Of a stretch of 64,000 nucleotides of DNA, positions 54,485 through 61,781 are shown piece after piece; positions within the stretch are counted from its first letter, which is position 1; each line of letters starts with the position of its first letter. Under the pieces are notes generated by a model. The model was not told the DNA's origin and searched no databases. It saw only the letters and a list, made by a program, of their open reading frames with translations. The stretch comes from CAZOEL01 sp964578835 (GTDB lineage: Bacteria; Desulfobacterota; Syntrophobacteria; Syntrophobacterales; Syntrophobacteraceae), in assembly GCA_964578835.1 (NCBI GenBank), contig CAZOEL010000018.1, positions 1 through 64,000 on the forward strand, given 5' to 3'. Position numbers and translations under genes: made by a program.

Positions 54485-55012
54485 ATGCCCTCTGAAACGG
54501 TGGAAGGGCTTTCAGCCAGTCTGGAAGACTATCTCGAAGTCATTTACCACCTGGAACAGTCAAACCGGGTTGCTCGGGCCAAAGACATAGCCGATCAAAT
54601 GAATGTTCAGCGCGCCTCTGTAACCGGAGCGCTCAAATCTTTGGCGGGAAGAGGACTGATAAATTACAGTCCCTACAGCTTCATCACCCTTACCAGCGAG
54701 GGTCGAACCATTGCGCGGGATATTATTCATCGCCACGATACTTTGAAGCGCTTCTTCATGAATACGCTGCAACTGGACCCGGAACAGGCGGAAGCAAACG
54801 CCTGCCGCATCGAGCACGCCATCGACCTCATGGCCATCGACAGGCTGGTTCGCTTCCTGGAGTTTCTTCAGATCTGCCCACGCACGGGCATAGACTGGTT
54901 CGACGCCTTCGCCAGGTTTTGCAAAAAAGGAGCCCAAACTTCCAGTTGCGAGAAGTGCCTCAAAGAATGCCTCCAGCAGGTCTTGGAGTCGGAAGCCAAA
55001 AGCAAGGAATGA
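54485..55012 (+). CDS. DtxR/MntR-family metal-dependent transcriptional regulator
   Basis: The 175-residue protein has the DtxR winged-helix N-domain (LEDYLEVIYHLEQ, RAKDIADQMNVQRASVTGAL, ITLTSEGRTIARDI) and the metal-binding dimerisation region with RIEHAIDLMAIDRL. The SH3-like third domain is absent, as in MntR-type members; the tail instead carries CEKCLKEC cysteines. Iron, manganese or another metal is the probable signal. AAAGG lies upstream of ATG 54485, preferred to 54479. It converges with tyrA; only 4 bases separate them. Confidence 0.88.
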   Translation: MPSETVEGLSASLEDYLEVIYHLEQSNRVARAKDIADQMNVQRASVTGALKSLAGRGLINYSPYSFITLTSEGRTIARDIIHRHDTLKRFFMNTLQLDPEQAEANACRIEHAIDLMAIDRLVRFLEFLQICPRTGIDWFDAFARFCKKGAQTSSCEKCLKECLQQVLESEAKSKE

Positions 55013-55016
55013 TTTT

Positions 55017-55895
55017 CTATGCTTTTTCGTCCGGCGGCCCTCCCTTAACGGAGGAACGCACAACGAAATCCAAAAAGGCGGAGCTTTCCTCATACGCGCC
55101 GCCGCAGAAGTCTTTTCCTAAATGCTTGGAGCTTTGCTCGAAGTCTTTGATGAAAGCATCCAAATCTGCATCATCATACCATTTGTCGTAAGATTCCAAC
55201 CCTTGTTTGAGCTGATCCAGGATTTCCCTCGTATATGGATTCATCTTGGCGATGGCGGAATAGAGCTCGGGACTCTGGGAAAACATTCTTCCGACCAAGT
55301 TTATTTCCATCCTGTAAATGGGGCTGGTGTAAGCCATGGTCTCCGCAATATCAACCCCGAGCTCCCTCAGAACCCTGCCCTTCAGCATTGTCAGCATATG
55401 GAAAAGCACCTGAATGATGCTCATCATGCGGTCATGCTCCTCGGGGGCGCATTCTTTGACCCGGATTCCGGCATCGGTAAAGAGCCTCGCGATGCGCCGC
55501 CACATCGAAGGCTCGATGCGCACGGGACAAGCCACCATGCTCTGTCCCGCAAAGGTCTCTATCCTTCCGCCAAACATCGGGTGCAGCCCCAGCACGGATG
55601 CTCTGGAAGCAAGCATTTCCTTAACGGTCGCAACTTTGAGGCTCGTCAGATCGATAAGCAGTTGATCGGGACGCGTATGCGGGACAAGCTCCCGAATAAT
55701 GTCCACCGAGAGGTGGAGAGGGACCGCGAACACTACGATATCCGACGCCTCCACGGCTTGGCGGCTACTGAGCCCCGTTTGTAGGTCGGCTACTTCAACC
55801 CGATACCCGCGTTCCCGGAAAAAGGCGGAAAAAAGCCGTCCCATCTCTCCCAAGCCTCCGATTACTCCCACAGCAGAACCAGGCCCCCACTGCAT
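55017..55895 (-). CDS. tyrA: Prephenate dehydrogenase (TyrA)
   Basis: TyrA oxidatively decarboxylates prephenate to 4-hydroxyphenylpyruvate in tyrosine synthesis. The NAD loop GVIGGLGEMGRLF is at the N-terminus, followed by VVFAVPLHLSVDIIRE, LLIDLTSLKVATVKEM, the substrate segment LGLHPMFGG and a helical dimer domain with VLFHMLTMLKGRV. I choose ATG 55895, 6 bases after GAGGAC, giving 292 residues; the frame is open to 56036 and longer forms are possible. It lies downstream of a promoter, Tyr-rich leader peptide and terminator, so it is probably regulated by attenuation. Confidence 0.87.
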   Translation of the reverse strand: MQWGPGSAVGVIGGLGEMGRLFSAFFRERGYRVEVADLQTGLSSRQAVEASDIVVFAVPLHLSVDIIRELVPHTRPDQLLIDLTSLKVATVKEMLASRASVLGLHPMFGGRIETFAGQSMVACPVRIEPSMWRRIARLFTDAGIRVKECAPEEHDRMMSIIQVLFHMLTMLKGRVLRELGVDIAETMAYTSPIYRMEINLVGRMFSQSPELYSAIAKMNPYTREILDQLKQGLESYDKWYDDADLDAFIKDFEQSSKHLGKDFCGGAYEESSAFLDFVVRSSVKGGPPDEKA

Positions 55896-56111
55896 TGGTT
55901 TGTCCTCGCCATTCTCCCGGCGCTCGCGATCGGACACAAAGCTTTCTTCTCTCATAGGATTCCAACGCCTCGCTTGGACCTTCTTTTGATAATATCCATG
56001 ATCTTCTTCGCCTCTCATTCCGCTAGTTCGAATCAACTCTCATTGTAGAACAACAAAACGCTGTCTCACTCCTTACAACCGGCTCATGGGCAGACATCGC
56101 CCACAAAATAA

Positions 56112-56147
56112 AAAAGCCGTGGAAGCTTTGAGGCATCCACGGCTTTT
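56112..56147 (-). terminator. Attenuator terminator before tyrA
   Basis: AAAAGCCGTGGA (56112-56123) and TCCACGGCTTTT (56136-56147) form a perfect 12-bp stem with a 12-base loop. On the minus strand it is followed by TTATTTTG, so the transcript ends in a U-rich tract. It stands between the Tyr-rich leader peptide and tyrA. It also reads as a terminator on the plus strand. Confidence 0.88.
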
Positions 56148-56169
56148 GGCAACAATCTTCGCACAGCTA

Positions 56170-56244
56170 TCAGCAGCGCACGCCTCCGTCATCACGGTAA
56201 AAACCGCTCCAGTAATAGCAATAATAATAACACGGGCTGTTCAT
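56170..56244 (-). CDS. Tyrosine-rich leader peptide of the tyrA attenuator
   Basis: A 24-codon gene beginning MNSPCYYYCYYWSGFY contains six Tyr, one Trp and one Phe codon in eleven consecutive positions (codons 6-16). GGGAG lies 8 bases before the ATG. The stop lies 22 bases before the terminator stem. With the promoter upstream and tyrA downstream this is the expected design of a ribosome-mediated attenuator: ribosomes stalled for Tyr-tRNA would favour read-through. An alternative antiterminator fold is not obvious by eye and needs calculation. Confidence 0.8.
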   Translation of the reverse strand: MNSPCYYYCYYWSGFYRDDGGVRC

Positions 56245-56280
56245 GGCTCTCGCTCCCATCTGCTTTTAGCGTGAGCGATC

Positions 56281-56310
56281 ACCATAGTTCAAGGCAAAGC
56301 GGAGTGTCAA
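56281..56310 (-). promoter_or_regulatory. Promoter of the tyrA attenuator
   Basis: TTGACA (56305-56310 on the minus strand) is followed after 18 bases by TATGGT (56281-56286). The start of transcription would fall near 56274, about 30 bases before the leader peptide. A perfect inverted repeat (GCGTGAGCG at 56269-56277 and CGCTCACGC at 56325-56333 on the plus strand) brackets the promoter and may be an operator. Confidence 0.65.
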
Positions 56311-56364
56311 GGCTTTTGGCCAAACGCTCACGCAGCAACTCTTCAAAAGGCGAAAGACAGACGA

Positions 56365-56661
56365 TCAACCAAGATATACAAACACGTATTCCCGATCGTT
56401 GATGTCAACGACGATCCTGCCGCCTCTCGATTCAGCATAGACAAGCCATCCAGGCTTTTTGCCATTGCATCACTCAACTCTTGGCGAAAATTCGCCGGAT
56501 TTCTTATCGAACCACGCCAACAGCATGGCGTCGGGATTAACCTCCAGAGCTTTACCATCGGCCAGCGTCCTGGCGGCCGAGAAGGTGAGATCCCGATCGG
56601 GCGCATTCACGCACACAGGAGAATTCAACATTTCACGGGTAAGCTCGACGCAGGGAGACAT
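56365..56661 (-). CDS. Candidate selenoprotein with in-frame UGA (AF1514/DUF5619-like)
   Basis: The gene starts at ATG 56661 (AAAGGA 7 bases upstream) and runs through an in-frame TGA at codon 64 (56470-56472) to a second TGA at 56365-56367, giving 98 residues. The protein is continuous on both sides: DAMLLAWFDKKSGEFSPRVE, then Sec, then CNGKKPGWLVYAESRGGRIV and a DINDREYVFVYLG end. Homologues I recall in the AF1514-type family have a Cys-Cys pair at this place, so Sec replaces the first Cys (a UC dyad). A 5-bp hairpin with loop UGGAU begins 12 bases after the UGA, as expected of a bacterial SECIS. SelB is encoded in the window. The function is unknown; thiol redox chemistry is likely. Confidence 0.82.
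56443..56472 (-). other. UGA codon and SECIS-like hairpin
   Basis: After the UGA (56470-56472) the message reads through 12 bases to AAGCC (56453-56457), loop UGGAU (56448-56452) and GGCUU (56443-56447). The GG of the loop is 19-20 bases past the UGA. Bacterial SECIS elements need a stem within about 40 bases of the UGA and a G near the loop start; both hold. The stem is short, so this is supportive rather than decisive. Confidence 0.55.
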
Positions 56662-57250
56662 AGATTTTCCTTTCCATGTTGAGTATAGATGACTTGAGCT
56701 TCCATAAAAGAGCATCTTGCCGATCCGCCTCTTTTATCTTTACTCACAAAATACATTATCCATTAGTGCCAAAATACTCTCTTGACCGTATATCATCACA
56801 CTGCACTCATGATGTAAAGTGGCTCCCAGATACCCCCATATGCTTCAACCGCCCTTTGCACCATCGAGTAAAACCACAGCGCCAGGAGGCCGGGTCCCCC
56901 TCCCCGGCCTCTCGCCCGCCCCTGAGCGCGAGCCTTCACTTGATCGAAATGCCGCATTTTCACAGGCATTCTCCTTTGAAGCATTCTCTTTCATAGGCGG
57001 CAAGACGCTGCCCAACAACAACATTCTTATTCCTCAATATGAGAACTACTGATTATTGACTCGTCAATCTGGTTAGTACATGTTATTTGCATTAGTAACG
57101 GTTGACCGGCGGGGATTGGTTCGATCCCAATGGCCGATGAATTAGCGGCCACCATGAACGAGACACTGCAGTAAGACGCGAAGTGAGCAAAAAGGGAGCT
57201 TCCCCCTGGCATCAAGCTCAGGTGGAACAGGTTGAATAGGAGAGGACATA
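56662..57250. other. Intergenic region between selenoprotein and response regulator
   Basis: No gene is supported. On the minus strand TATACT (56682-56687) is a good -10 box for the selenoprotein gene, with a weak -35. A GC-rich perfect stem GAGGCCGGG/CCCGGCCTC lies at 56886-56894 and 56903-56911. Near the response regulator, ATTGAC (57055-57060) and GTCAAT (57063-57068) form a palindrome overlapping a TTGACT -35-like box. A fragment near 57110-57130 resembles a tRNA T-arm (ATTGG, loop TTCGATC, CCAAT) but no complete tRNA is present. Confidence 0.45.
57055..57068. promoter_or_regulatory. Palindromic operator-like site before the response regulator
   Basis: ATTGAC and GTCAAT are 6-bp inverted repeats separated by two bases. 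The left part contains TTGACT, usable as a -35 box for transcription into the response regulator gene. Overlap of operator and -35 is the usual repressor layout, but no regulator is known. Confidence 0.3.
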
Positions 57251-57679
57251 TTGAAGACGAATACAACACCCTTGGTAGTAATGGCAGACGATGACGACGA
57301 CGATTGTATGCTTGCCAAGGACGCCTTTGCAGAAAGTCTCGCCCCGGGCGCCATTCACTGTGTTGAGGATGGCATAGAGCTTTTGGATTATCTCGAAGGC
57401 ATCGAAGAGGATGGAATCAACGACCGAAAAGATCTTCCAGCCCTGATTCTGCTCGATCTGAACATGCCAAGAAAGGATGGACGTCAGGCTCTCAAGGAAA
57501 TCAAGTCGACTCCCGCTTTTCAGGGCATCCCGATTGTTGTGCTCACCACATCCAGAGAGGAAAGAGACATCATCTTCAGTCGCGAGATGGGCGCCAACAG
57601 CTTCATAACCAAGCCCGCAACCTTTGACGAGTGGGTGGATATGATGAAATCTCTAGTGGAAAAATGGCTCCTCTATTAA
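57251..57679 (+). CDS. Single-domain response regulator (Rcp1/CheY-like)
   Basis: A receiver domain without an output domain: acidic cluster MADDDDDDCML, phospho-acceptor Asp69 in LILLDLNMPRKDG, VLTTSREERDI with the conserved Thr, and the Lys in FITKPATFDEW. The long insert between the first helix and the third strand fits the Rcp1 (phytochrome partner) type. The TTG start follows GGAGAGG. It converges with the multi-PAS gene; its kinase is not next to it. Confidence 0.88.
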   Translation: MKTNTTPLVVMADDDDDDCMLAKDAFAESLAPGAIHCVEDGIELLDYLEGIEEDGINDRKDLPALILLDLNMPRKDGRQALKEIKSTPAFQGIPIVVLTTSREERDIIFSREMGANSFITKPATFDEWVDMMKSLVEKWLLY

Positions 57680-57697
57680 CTTTTTGTCCTTCATTCA

Positions 57698-59212
57698 TCA
57701 GTTTGGATCGTCGCAGTCATTATACCCGCATGATTTGAAAATATTGAGGATAGTATTGATCACATATGATTCTTCTTCATATCGGAAAGCTTGGTTGAGG
57801 GCCTTCGTCACTTCCGCTATTCTTTCATAAGCGCTGGCGACGCCGTCCGCGAAAAAGCGCATATTTTTCAAGGTCATCTGGATTTGAGATATGGCTTCAT
57901 GCGGGCTGCGCCCCAGAGCAAGCTCTTCGACCAATTCGTCGAGAAACGCCATCTCTTCCATAACGCCGTCTTTAGAGCCAAGAAGGTGCATGAGGTGCGT
58001 ATTGAGGTAATGACACATACTTCCCGCCGCATTACGCAGGACTCTGTTCCGTTGCTCCTCCAGGGCTCTCGAGATATTCTGCGCAATTCCTTCATGGTAA
58101 AGGAAGCCGCCCCCGTCGTCGGTCTTGACCCGCGCTGTAATGGCAACTTCGATCGCTTCTCCGGTCTTGTCTCGAAATCTAACGTGCTTCCCTTCGATGC
58201 GACCTTTACCGTAAAGCTCCTGGATCAAATCCTCCCTTTCCGCAAGGTCCACGTAGAAATCTTTTACATTGCTCGCAAGCGCAATTTCTTTATTCTCGAA
58301 GCCTAGAAGCTTCATACCGGCGTTGTTGATATCGAGAAATCTCCCGTCGGCAGACAGCGTAAACGCCATATCGCTCGTTGATTCGAAAAAATCTCTGTAC
58401 TTCGCTTCGTTCTGCCTGAGAGCTTCAATGGCTTTCCTCTCCTCTGTGATGTCCTTGATGACATGATCAATCCTCCGAATGGCTCCCCTGGAGGTATAAA
58501 CCACATGCCCTTCATCGCGCACCCATTTCACCCTTTTGTCGCTGCTGATGATTCTATACTGCGTCTCATCAAATTCGGCTTCGGGCAAATTGTCGTAGAA
58601 TTGCTTCACTTTTACCAGGTCGTCGGGATGCACGAAGCTCATGATGTGGCTTTCCCCACTGGTAAAATCCCTGGCGGGGACGCCATAGAGAGCTTCGGCT
58701 GCGGGATTGATCGCAAGTATCCAGTAACCGTTCGGCGATATGGAGACAACGACTTCACTCATGGACTGAAGTATGCTTTCGAACCGGTCCTTGATCCTTT
58801 CCAATTCTATTCGGGTCTTGCGCCGCTCCGTGATGTCCGTCAGCGCGCCGAGAATCGCAGGGGCGCCTCCGCATTCGATGACGCTTACTTTCATCTCGAT
58901 GATCGCGTCCCCATCCTCTCTCGGCATGGAGAACTCGATCCGATCAGAAAGACGGTCAGTAAAGAGCCGCTCGGTGCAGTATCGGGCGACTCTCTCCCGA
59001 TCCACCGCCGACAGAAAACTCGAAAAGTCCGCCTTGAAGACCTGTTCCGGGCTTCTTCGCGAGATTTCGCAAAAACTGTTGTTTGCAAAGACTATTTTGC
59101 CTTCCCTTATGATGACGACGCCCTCGTTGATATGCTCCACAACACCCCGGTAATCGATGTCCCCCTGGCATATCCTTATCTCTTGAGCATCCTCGAATGT
59201 ATTACGCCTCAT
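57698..59212 (-). CDS. Multi-PAS sensor protein without a kinase ATPase domain
   Basis: The 504-residue protein has three PAS domains (about residues 18-135, 140-260 and 265-390), with the typical PAS/PAC joints HINEGVVIIREGKIVFANN, VISPNGYWILAINPAAEALYG and TLSADGRFLDINNAG. After them comes a helical segment (NAAGSMCHYLNTHLMHLLG) resembling a histidine-kinase dimerisation helix, but no HATPase N/G boxes follow. It could be a kinase-like scaffold or a sensor working through a partner. AGAGGAAA precedes the ATG. It is the last gene of the sigma/anti-sigma/DAC run. Confidence 0.8.
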   Translation of the reverse strand: MRRNTFEDAQEIRICQGDIDYRGVVEHINEGVVIIREGKIVFANNSFCEISRRSPEQVFKADFSSFLSAVDRERVARYCTERLFTDRLSDRIEFSMPREDGDAIIEMKVSVIECGGAPAILGALTDITERRKTRIELERIKDRFESILQSMSEVVVSISPNGYWILAINPAAEALYGVPARDFTSGESHIMSFVHPDDLVKVKQFYDNLPEAEFDETQYRIISSDKRVKWVRDEGHVVYTSRGAIRRIDHVIKDITEERKAIEALRQNEAKYRDFFESTSDMAFTLSADGRFLDINNAGMKLLGFENKEIALASNVKDFYVDLAEREDLIQELYGKGRIEGKHVRFRDKTGEAIEVAITARVKTDDGGGFLYHEGIAQNISRALEEQRNRVLRNAAGSMCHYLNTHLMHLLGSKDGVMEEMAFLDELVEELALGRSPHEAISQIQMTLKNMRFFADGVASAYERIAEVTKALNQAFRYEEESYVINTILNIFKSCGYNDCDDPN

Positions 59213-59299
59213 TGGTTTCCTCTATGCTTCCGCTGGCTCCGCCGCCTCTTCAGCACACGGGTCAGCCGCTGTGAGTCAGCGTCACAAATGTCAAAGGGC

Positions 59300-60781
59300 T
59301 CATCCCCTCGCAATCCATTCGGCCAAAATCGGTATTGAAGCGACGGGCTCCAAAAAGGAAGTCCACTCACACTGGGCGGTCAGCTCCACACCGTCCCGGA
59401 TAACGGATACGGGCCTATCGGAAGATACCACAATAACCACCACATTTGCATGCTTTGCGGTGAATCTCAGAGCGGAGTTGAAGCGCGCCCCTCGAGCCCT
59501 GTTCTCGCCGGGAACCGCAGCGCCGTCCATAAGACAGGCGAAGGCGTACAGATGCAGATCCGCTCGGATATGGAGCGAGCCGTCGAGCTTCGCCAGCGAT
59601 GTAGCCAGCTCCAGGAACCGCGGCTCCCGGAGATCCAGCGGCGCTTCAATCTGCTGCCCGGAGATCGGAGTGCAGGAGTCGTTCAGGTCTATCACAATCG
59701 AGCAGCCGTACTGATTGTCGCAAGCCTCGCAGACAATCTGGGAGATGATTTTGAAGAGGATATGGATAACGGAGGGGTCGACGTTGAGCTCGATCAGAGT
59801 CTCCTCGAGGACGACCAGGTTCGGCTTGCGCGTGGATGAATGATATCTCCCTTCCGAGAAGCTGCAGACCATTTTTTCGGCAAACCGCAGGAATCCATAT
59901 CCGCCCATGTAATCGGCCGTGATATTGCACTCGGGAATGGGATCGGCGGCGATTCCCACAACGTTCTCCCCGTCTGAGACGACTCTCCTGTCAGAGTGCT
60001 CCACAGCCAGCAGGAGCTTTCTGACATATTTATAATTCTTGAGACTCGGCCTCTCGTATGGAGGAAAACGTGTCAGAAAATCCATCTCTTCCAGAGATCC
60101 CGGCTCCACAAAAACCAGCATCCCACGGGGCCATGAGCCTTCCTCCTGGGTCTTGGAAATCCCCAGAATCGCATCGAGGATCGGGTAGACTTCCAGATGG
60201 ACATCCCACCCGAAACGGATGTTCATTTCATCTCGAATATAATCCCTAACCGCATGAGTTGCATACTCTCGTAAAACGTAACTGGAAGTTCCGATATAGC
60301 TCCCCTGATTGGCGAAGTCATGGGCGAGGAGACAGACGGCGTGCTCGAGCCATCTTTCGATGGGTCCAATGGAGCACATGTCCGGGTGGTGCTCGGTAAA
60401 CCACATCTGATAGAAAAAGGAGCGAGTCCTTCCTCCGTATGAAATCAGGCCGGCAAGCTGCAGATTCTTCTCCGGATCGATTATGCCGCAGAAACGGTCG
60501 CCAATGTATCGAGCCGGGATTTTTCGCCAATGGTCGGAATCGAGGTAGAGCTCTTTTAGCTTCGGCTCGTGGCCTCTGAGCAGGTCTTGGGGATCGTAGA
60601 TGGATATCGGGTCCTCAGGCTTTTCCGCAAACAGCAGAGCTGCGCGGCTGGGTCCAGAGAAGTGAGAGATGCCTTCGCAAAGGCCGTCCAACACATGGTA
60701 CATGCACAATTTCTTGGAAGGATCGTTGATTATCAACCAGTCTCTCCATAACGCAGAAAAATGAGGGCAGCCTCCGGACAT
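59300..60781 (-). CDS. DisA_N-type diadenylate cyclase-like protein with N-terminal sensor region
   Basis: The C-terminal part (about residues 350-493) resembles the DisA nucleotide-binding/diadenylate cyclase domain that makes c-di-AMP: DGA at residue 419, then RGARFNSALRFTAKHANVVVIVVSS where canonical enzymes have G-T-R-H-R followed by a similar helix. The RHR is replaced here (ARFN), so activity is uncertain. The N-terminal 340 residues form a sensor-like region of unknown fold. The start is uncertain: ATG 60781 has no SD, and a TTG at 60736 is preceded by GGAGAG. It lies between the anti-sigma factor and the PAS protein. Confidence 0.7.
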   Translation of the reverse strand: MSGGCPHFSALWRDWLIINDPSKKLCMYHVLDGLCEGISHFSGPSRAALLFAEKPEDPISIYDPQDLLRGHEPKLKELYLDSDHWRKIPARYIGDRFCGIIDPEKNLQLAGLISYGGRTRSFFYQMWFTEHHPDMCSIGPIERWLEHAVCLLAHDFANQGSYIGTSSYVLREYATHAVRDYIRDEMNIRFGWDVHLEVYPILDAILGISKTQEEGSWPRGMLVFVEPGSLEEMDFLTRFPPYERPSLKNYKYVRKLLLAVEHSDRRVVSDGENVVGIAADPIPECNITADYMGGYGFLRFAEKMVCSFSEGRYHSSTRKPNLVVLEETLIELNVDPSVIHILFKIISQIVCEACDNQYGCSIVIDLNDSCTPISGQQIEAPLDLREPRFLELATSLAKLDGSLHIRADLHLYAFACLMDGAAVPGENRARGARFNSALRFTAKHANVVVIVVSSDRPVSVIRDGVELTAQCEWTSFLEPVASIPILAEWIARG

Positions 60782-60801
60782 TTCGGATCGTCGATCGACA
60801 T
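60733..60801 (-). CDS. Small reading frame before the DAC gene (possible uORF or frameshifted N-terminus)
   Basis: A 22-codon frame starts at ATG 60801, 9 bases after AGGAG, and reads MSIDDPKCPEAALIFLRYG before its TGA (60733-60735). The stop overlaps the TTG at 60734-60736 that could start the DAC protein, as in translational coupling. It reads well enough to be the real N-terminus of the DAC protein in a shifted frame. An error in the sequence or programmed coupling are both possible. Confidence 0.35.
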   Translation of the reverse strand: MSIDDPKCPEAALIFLRYGETG

Positions 60802-60813
60802 GAGCAGCATCTC

Positions 60814-61770
60814 CTATTCCGGCGGCAAGAGCTCGATCCGAAGGCGGATAATGCCGTCATCGGCCGGCGGCTCGCTTTGGGTCGTCTCTATCTTTCCAAA
60901 GCGGCCAAGCTCTTTGAGGAGCGCTCCATACGCAGAAGCCGGCGCCTCAGCATCAAGCGCCAGAGCCGTTCCTGCGCCGCTCCCGGGTTGTGGCTGCAAG
61001 ACTTTGCCATCTATGAGCAGAATGATCTGCCTTATCTCATCTAAGATTCGATCCCTCGCCGGCGTGTAGGCATCAAGAGAAAATTTTTCTATTTTCCCCT
61101 CCCCGCGCCGAGCAGAGCCTTTTGCCCGTTCCTTGCCTTCCTCAACAAGAGCGGCGCGCTCCCTCAATTGCATATCCGATTCGCTTTCGACCGGCTTCGA
61201 TGGCGCGGATGCTTTCCCGCCAAGCGAGGCTCTCGGCAGCGCAAGAGTGATGAGGACCCTTTCCTGCCGACTCTCCGGGCTTGGAGCCGCTGACCTTGGA
61301 ACAGCCGAGAGGACCGGTTCTTCCTGGCCCGCGTCTTGCGGGCTCATTCGCTCAGGGGCGGCAGGTTGCAGTCTGTCCATTCCGATGATTGGCGCGGGAG
61401 AAACATGCTCTCTTTCCTCGAGAGCTCCTTTCTGAACCGTCTGATAAGTCACAATTACAAGGAGCAAGGCGGCGGCGACTCCCGCCCAGTGAAAAAATCT
61501 CCATCCTTCCCAAAAGGCTGCAACCTTCCCTTCATTCTTCTTTGAAATGGAAGGCTCTTCCATGCGTCGACGAAGTCGGTCGAGAAAGTCGTCCGGAGGC
61601 TTCACCTCGGGTAAAGTCCTCAACGCTTCGAGTTGCTCTCTCAGAATCGCCAGGCGCATCGCGCAAGGCTGACAAGCGTCCACATGCGCCTCGACGCTCT
61701 GGCGAATTTCTTCCGGCATGTCGATGTCCGGATCTTCCAGAATGATCTGTCTTATCCTAGAGCAGTCCAA
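60814..61770 (-). CDS. Anti-sigma factor with zinc-binding (ZAS) N-terminus
   Basis: The 318-residue protein has an N-terminal anti-sigma zinc-type motif (His29, Cys33, Cys36 in EAHVDACQPC), a single membrane helix near residues 96-113 (AGVAAALLLVIVTYQTV) and a periplasmic part with an Arg/Glu-rich linker and a C-terminal alpha/beta domain (EIRQIILLIDGKV). It should hold the upstream ECF sigma factor at the membrane until a signal is sensed. It starts with TTG, 11 bases after the sigma gene, with GGGGA upstream. Confidence 0.85.
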   Translation of the reverse strand: MDCSRIRQIILEDPDIDMPEEIRQSVEAHVDACQPCAMRLAILREQLEALRTLPEVKPPDDFLDRLRRRMEEPSISKKNEGKVAAFWEGWRFFHWAGVAAALLLVIVTYQTVQKGALEEREHVSPAPIIGMDRLQPAAPERMSPQDAGQEEPVLSAVPRSAAPSPESRQERVLITLALPRASLGGKASAPSKPVESESDMQLRERAALVEEGKERAKGSARRGEGKIEKFSLDAYTPARDRILDEIRQIILLIDGKVLQPQPGSGAGTALALDAEAPASAYGALLKELGRFGKIETTQSEPPADDGIIRLRIELLPPE

Positions 61771-61781
61771 TCAGTTCCCCG

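Noticed and set aside
56796..56984. 62-codon minus frame over the GC-rich hairpin
   Set aside because: It is dominated by Arg/Gly codons from GC-rich stem sequence and has no SD site.
57055..57150. tRNA-like fragment with a T-arm resemblance (ATTGG, TTCGATC, CCAAT)
   Set aside because: The acceptor stem does not pair with any upstream segment, and no plausible anticodon arm is present.
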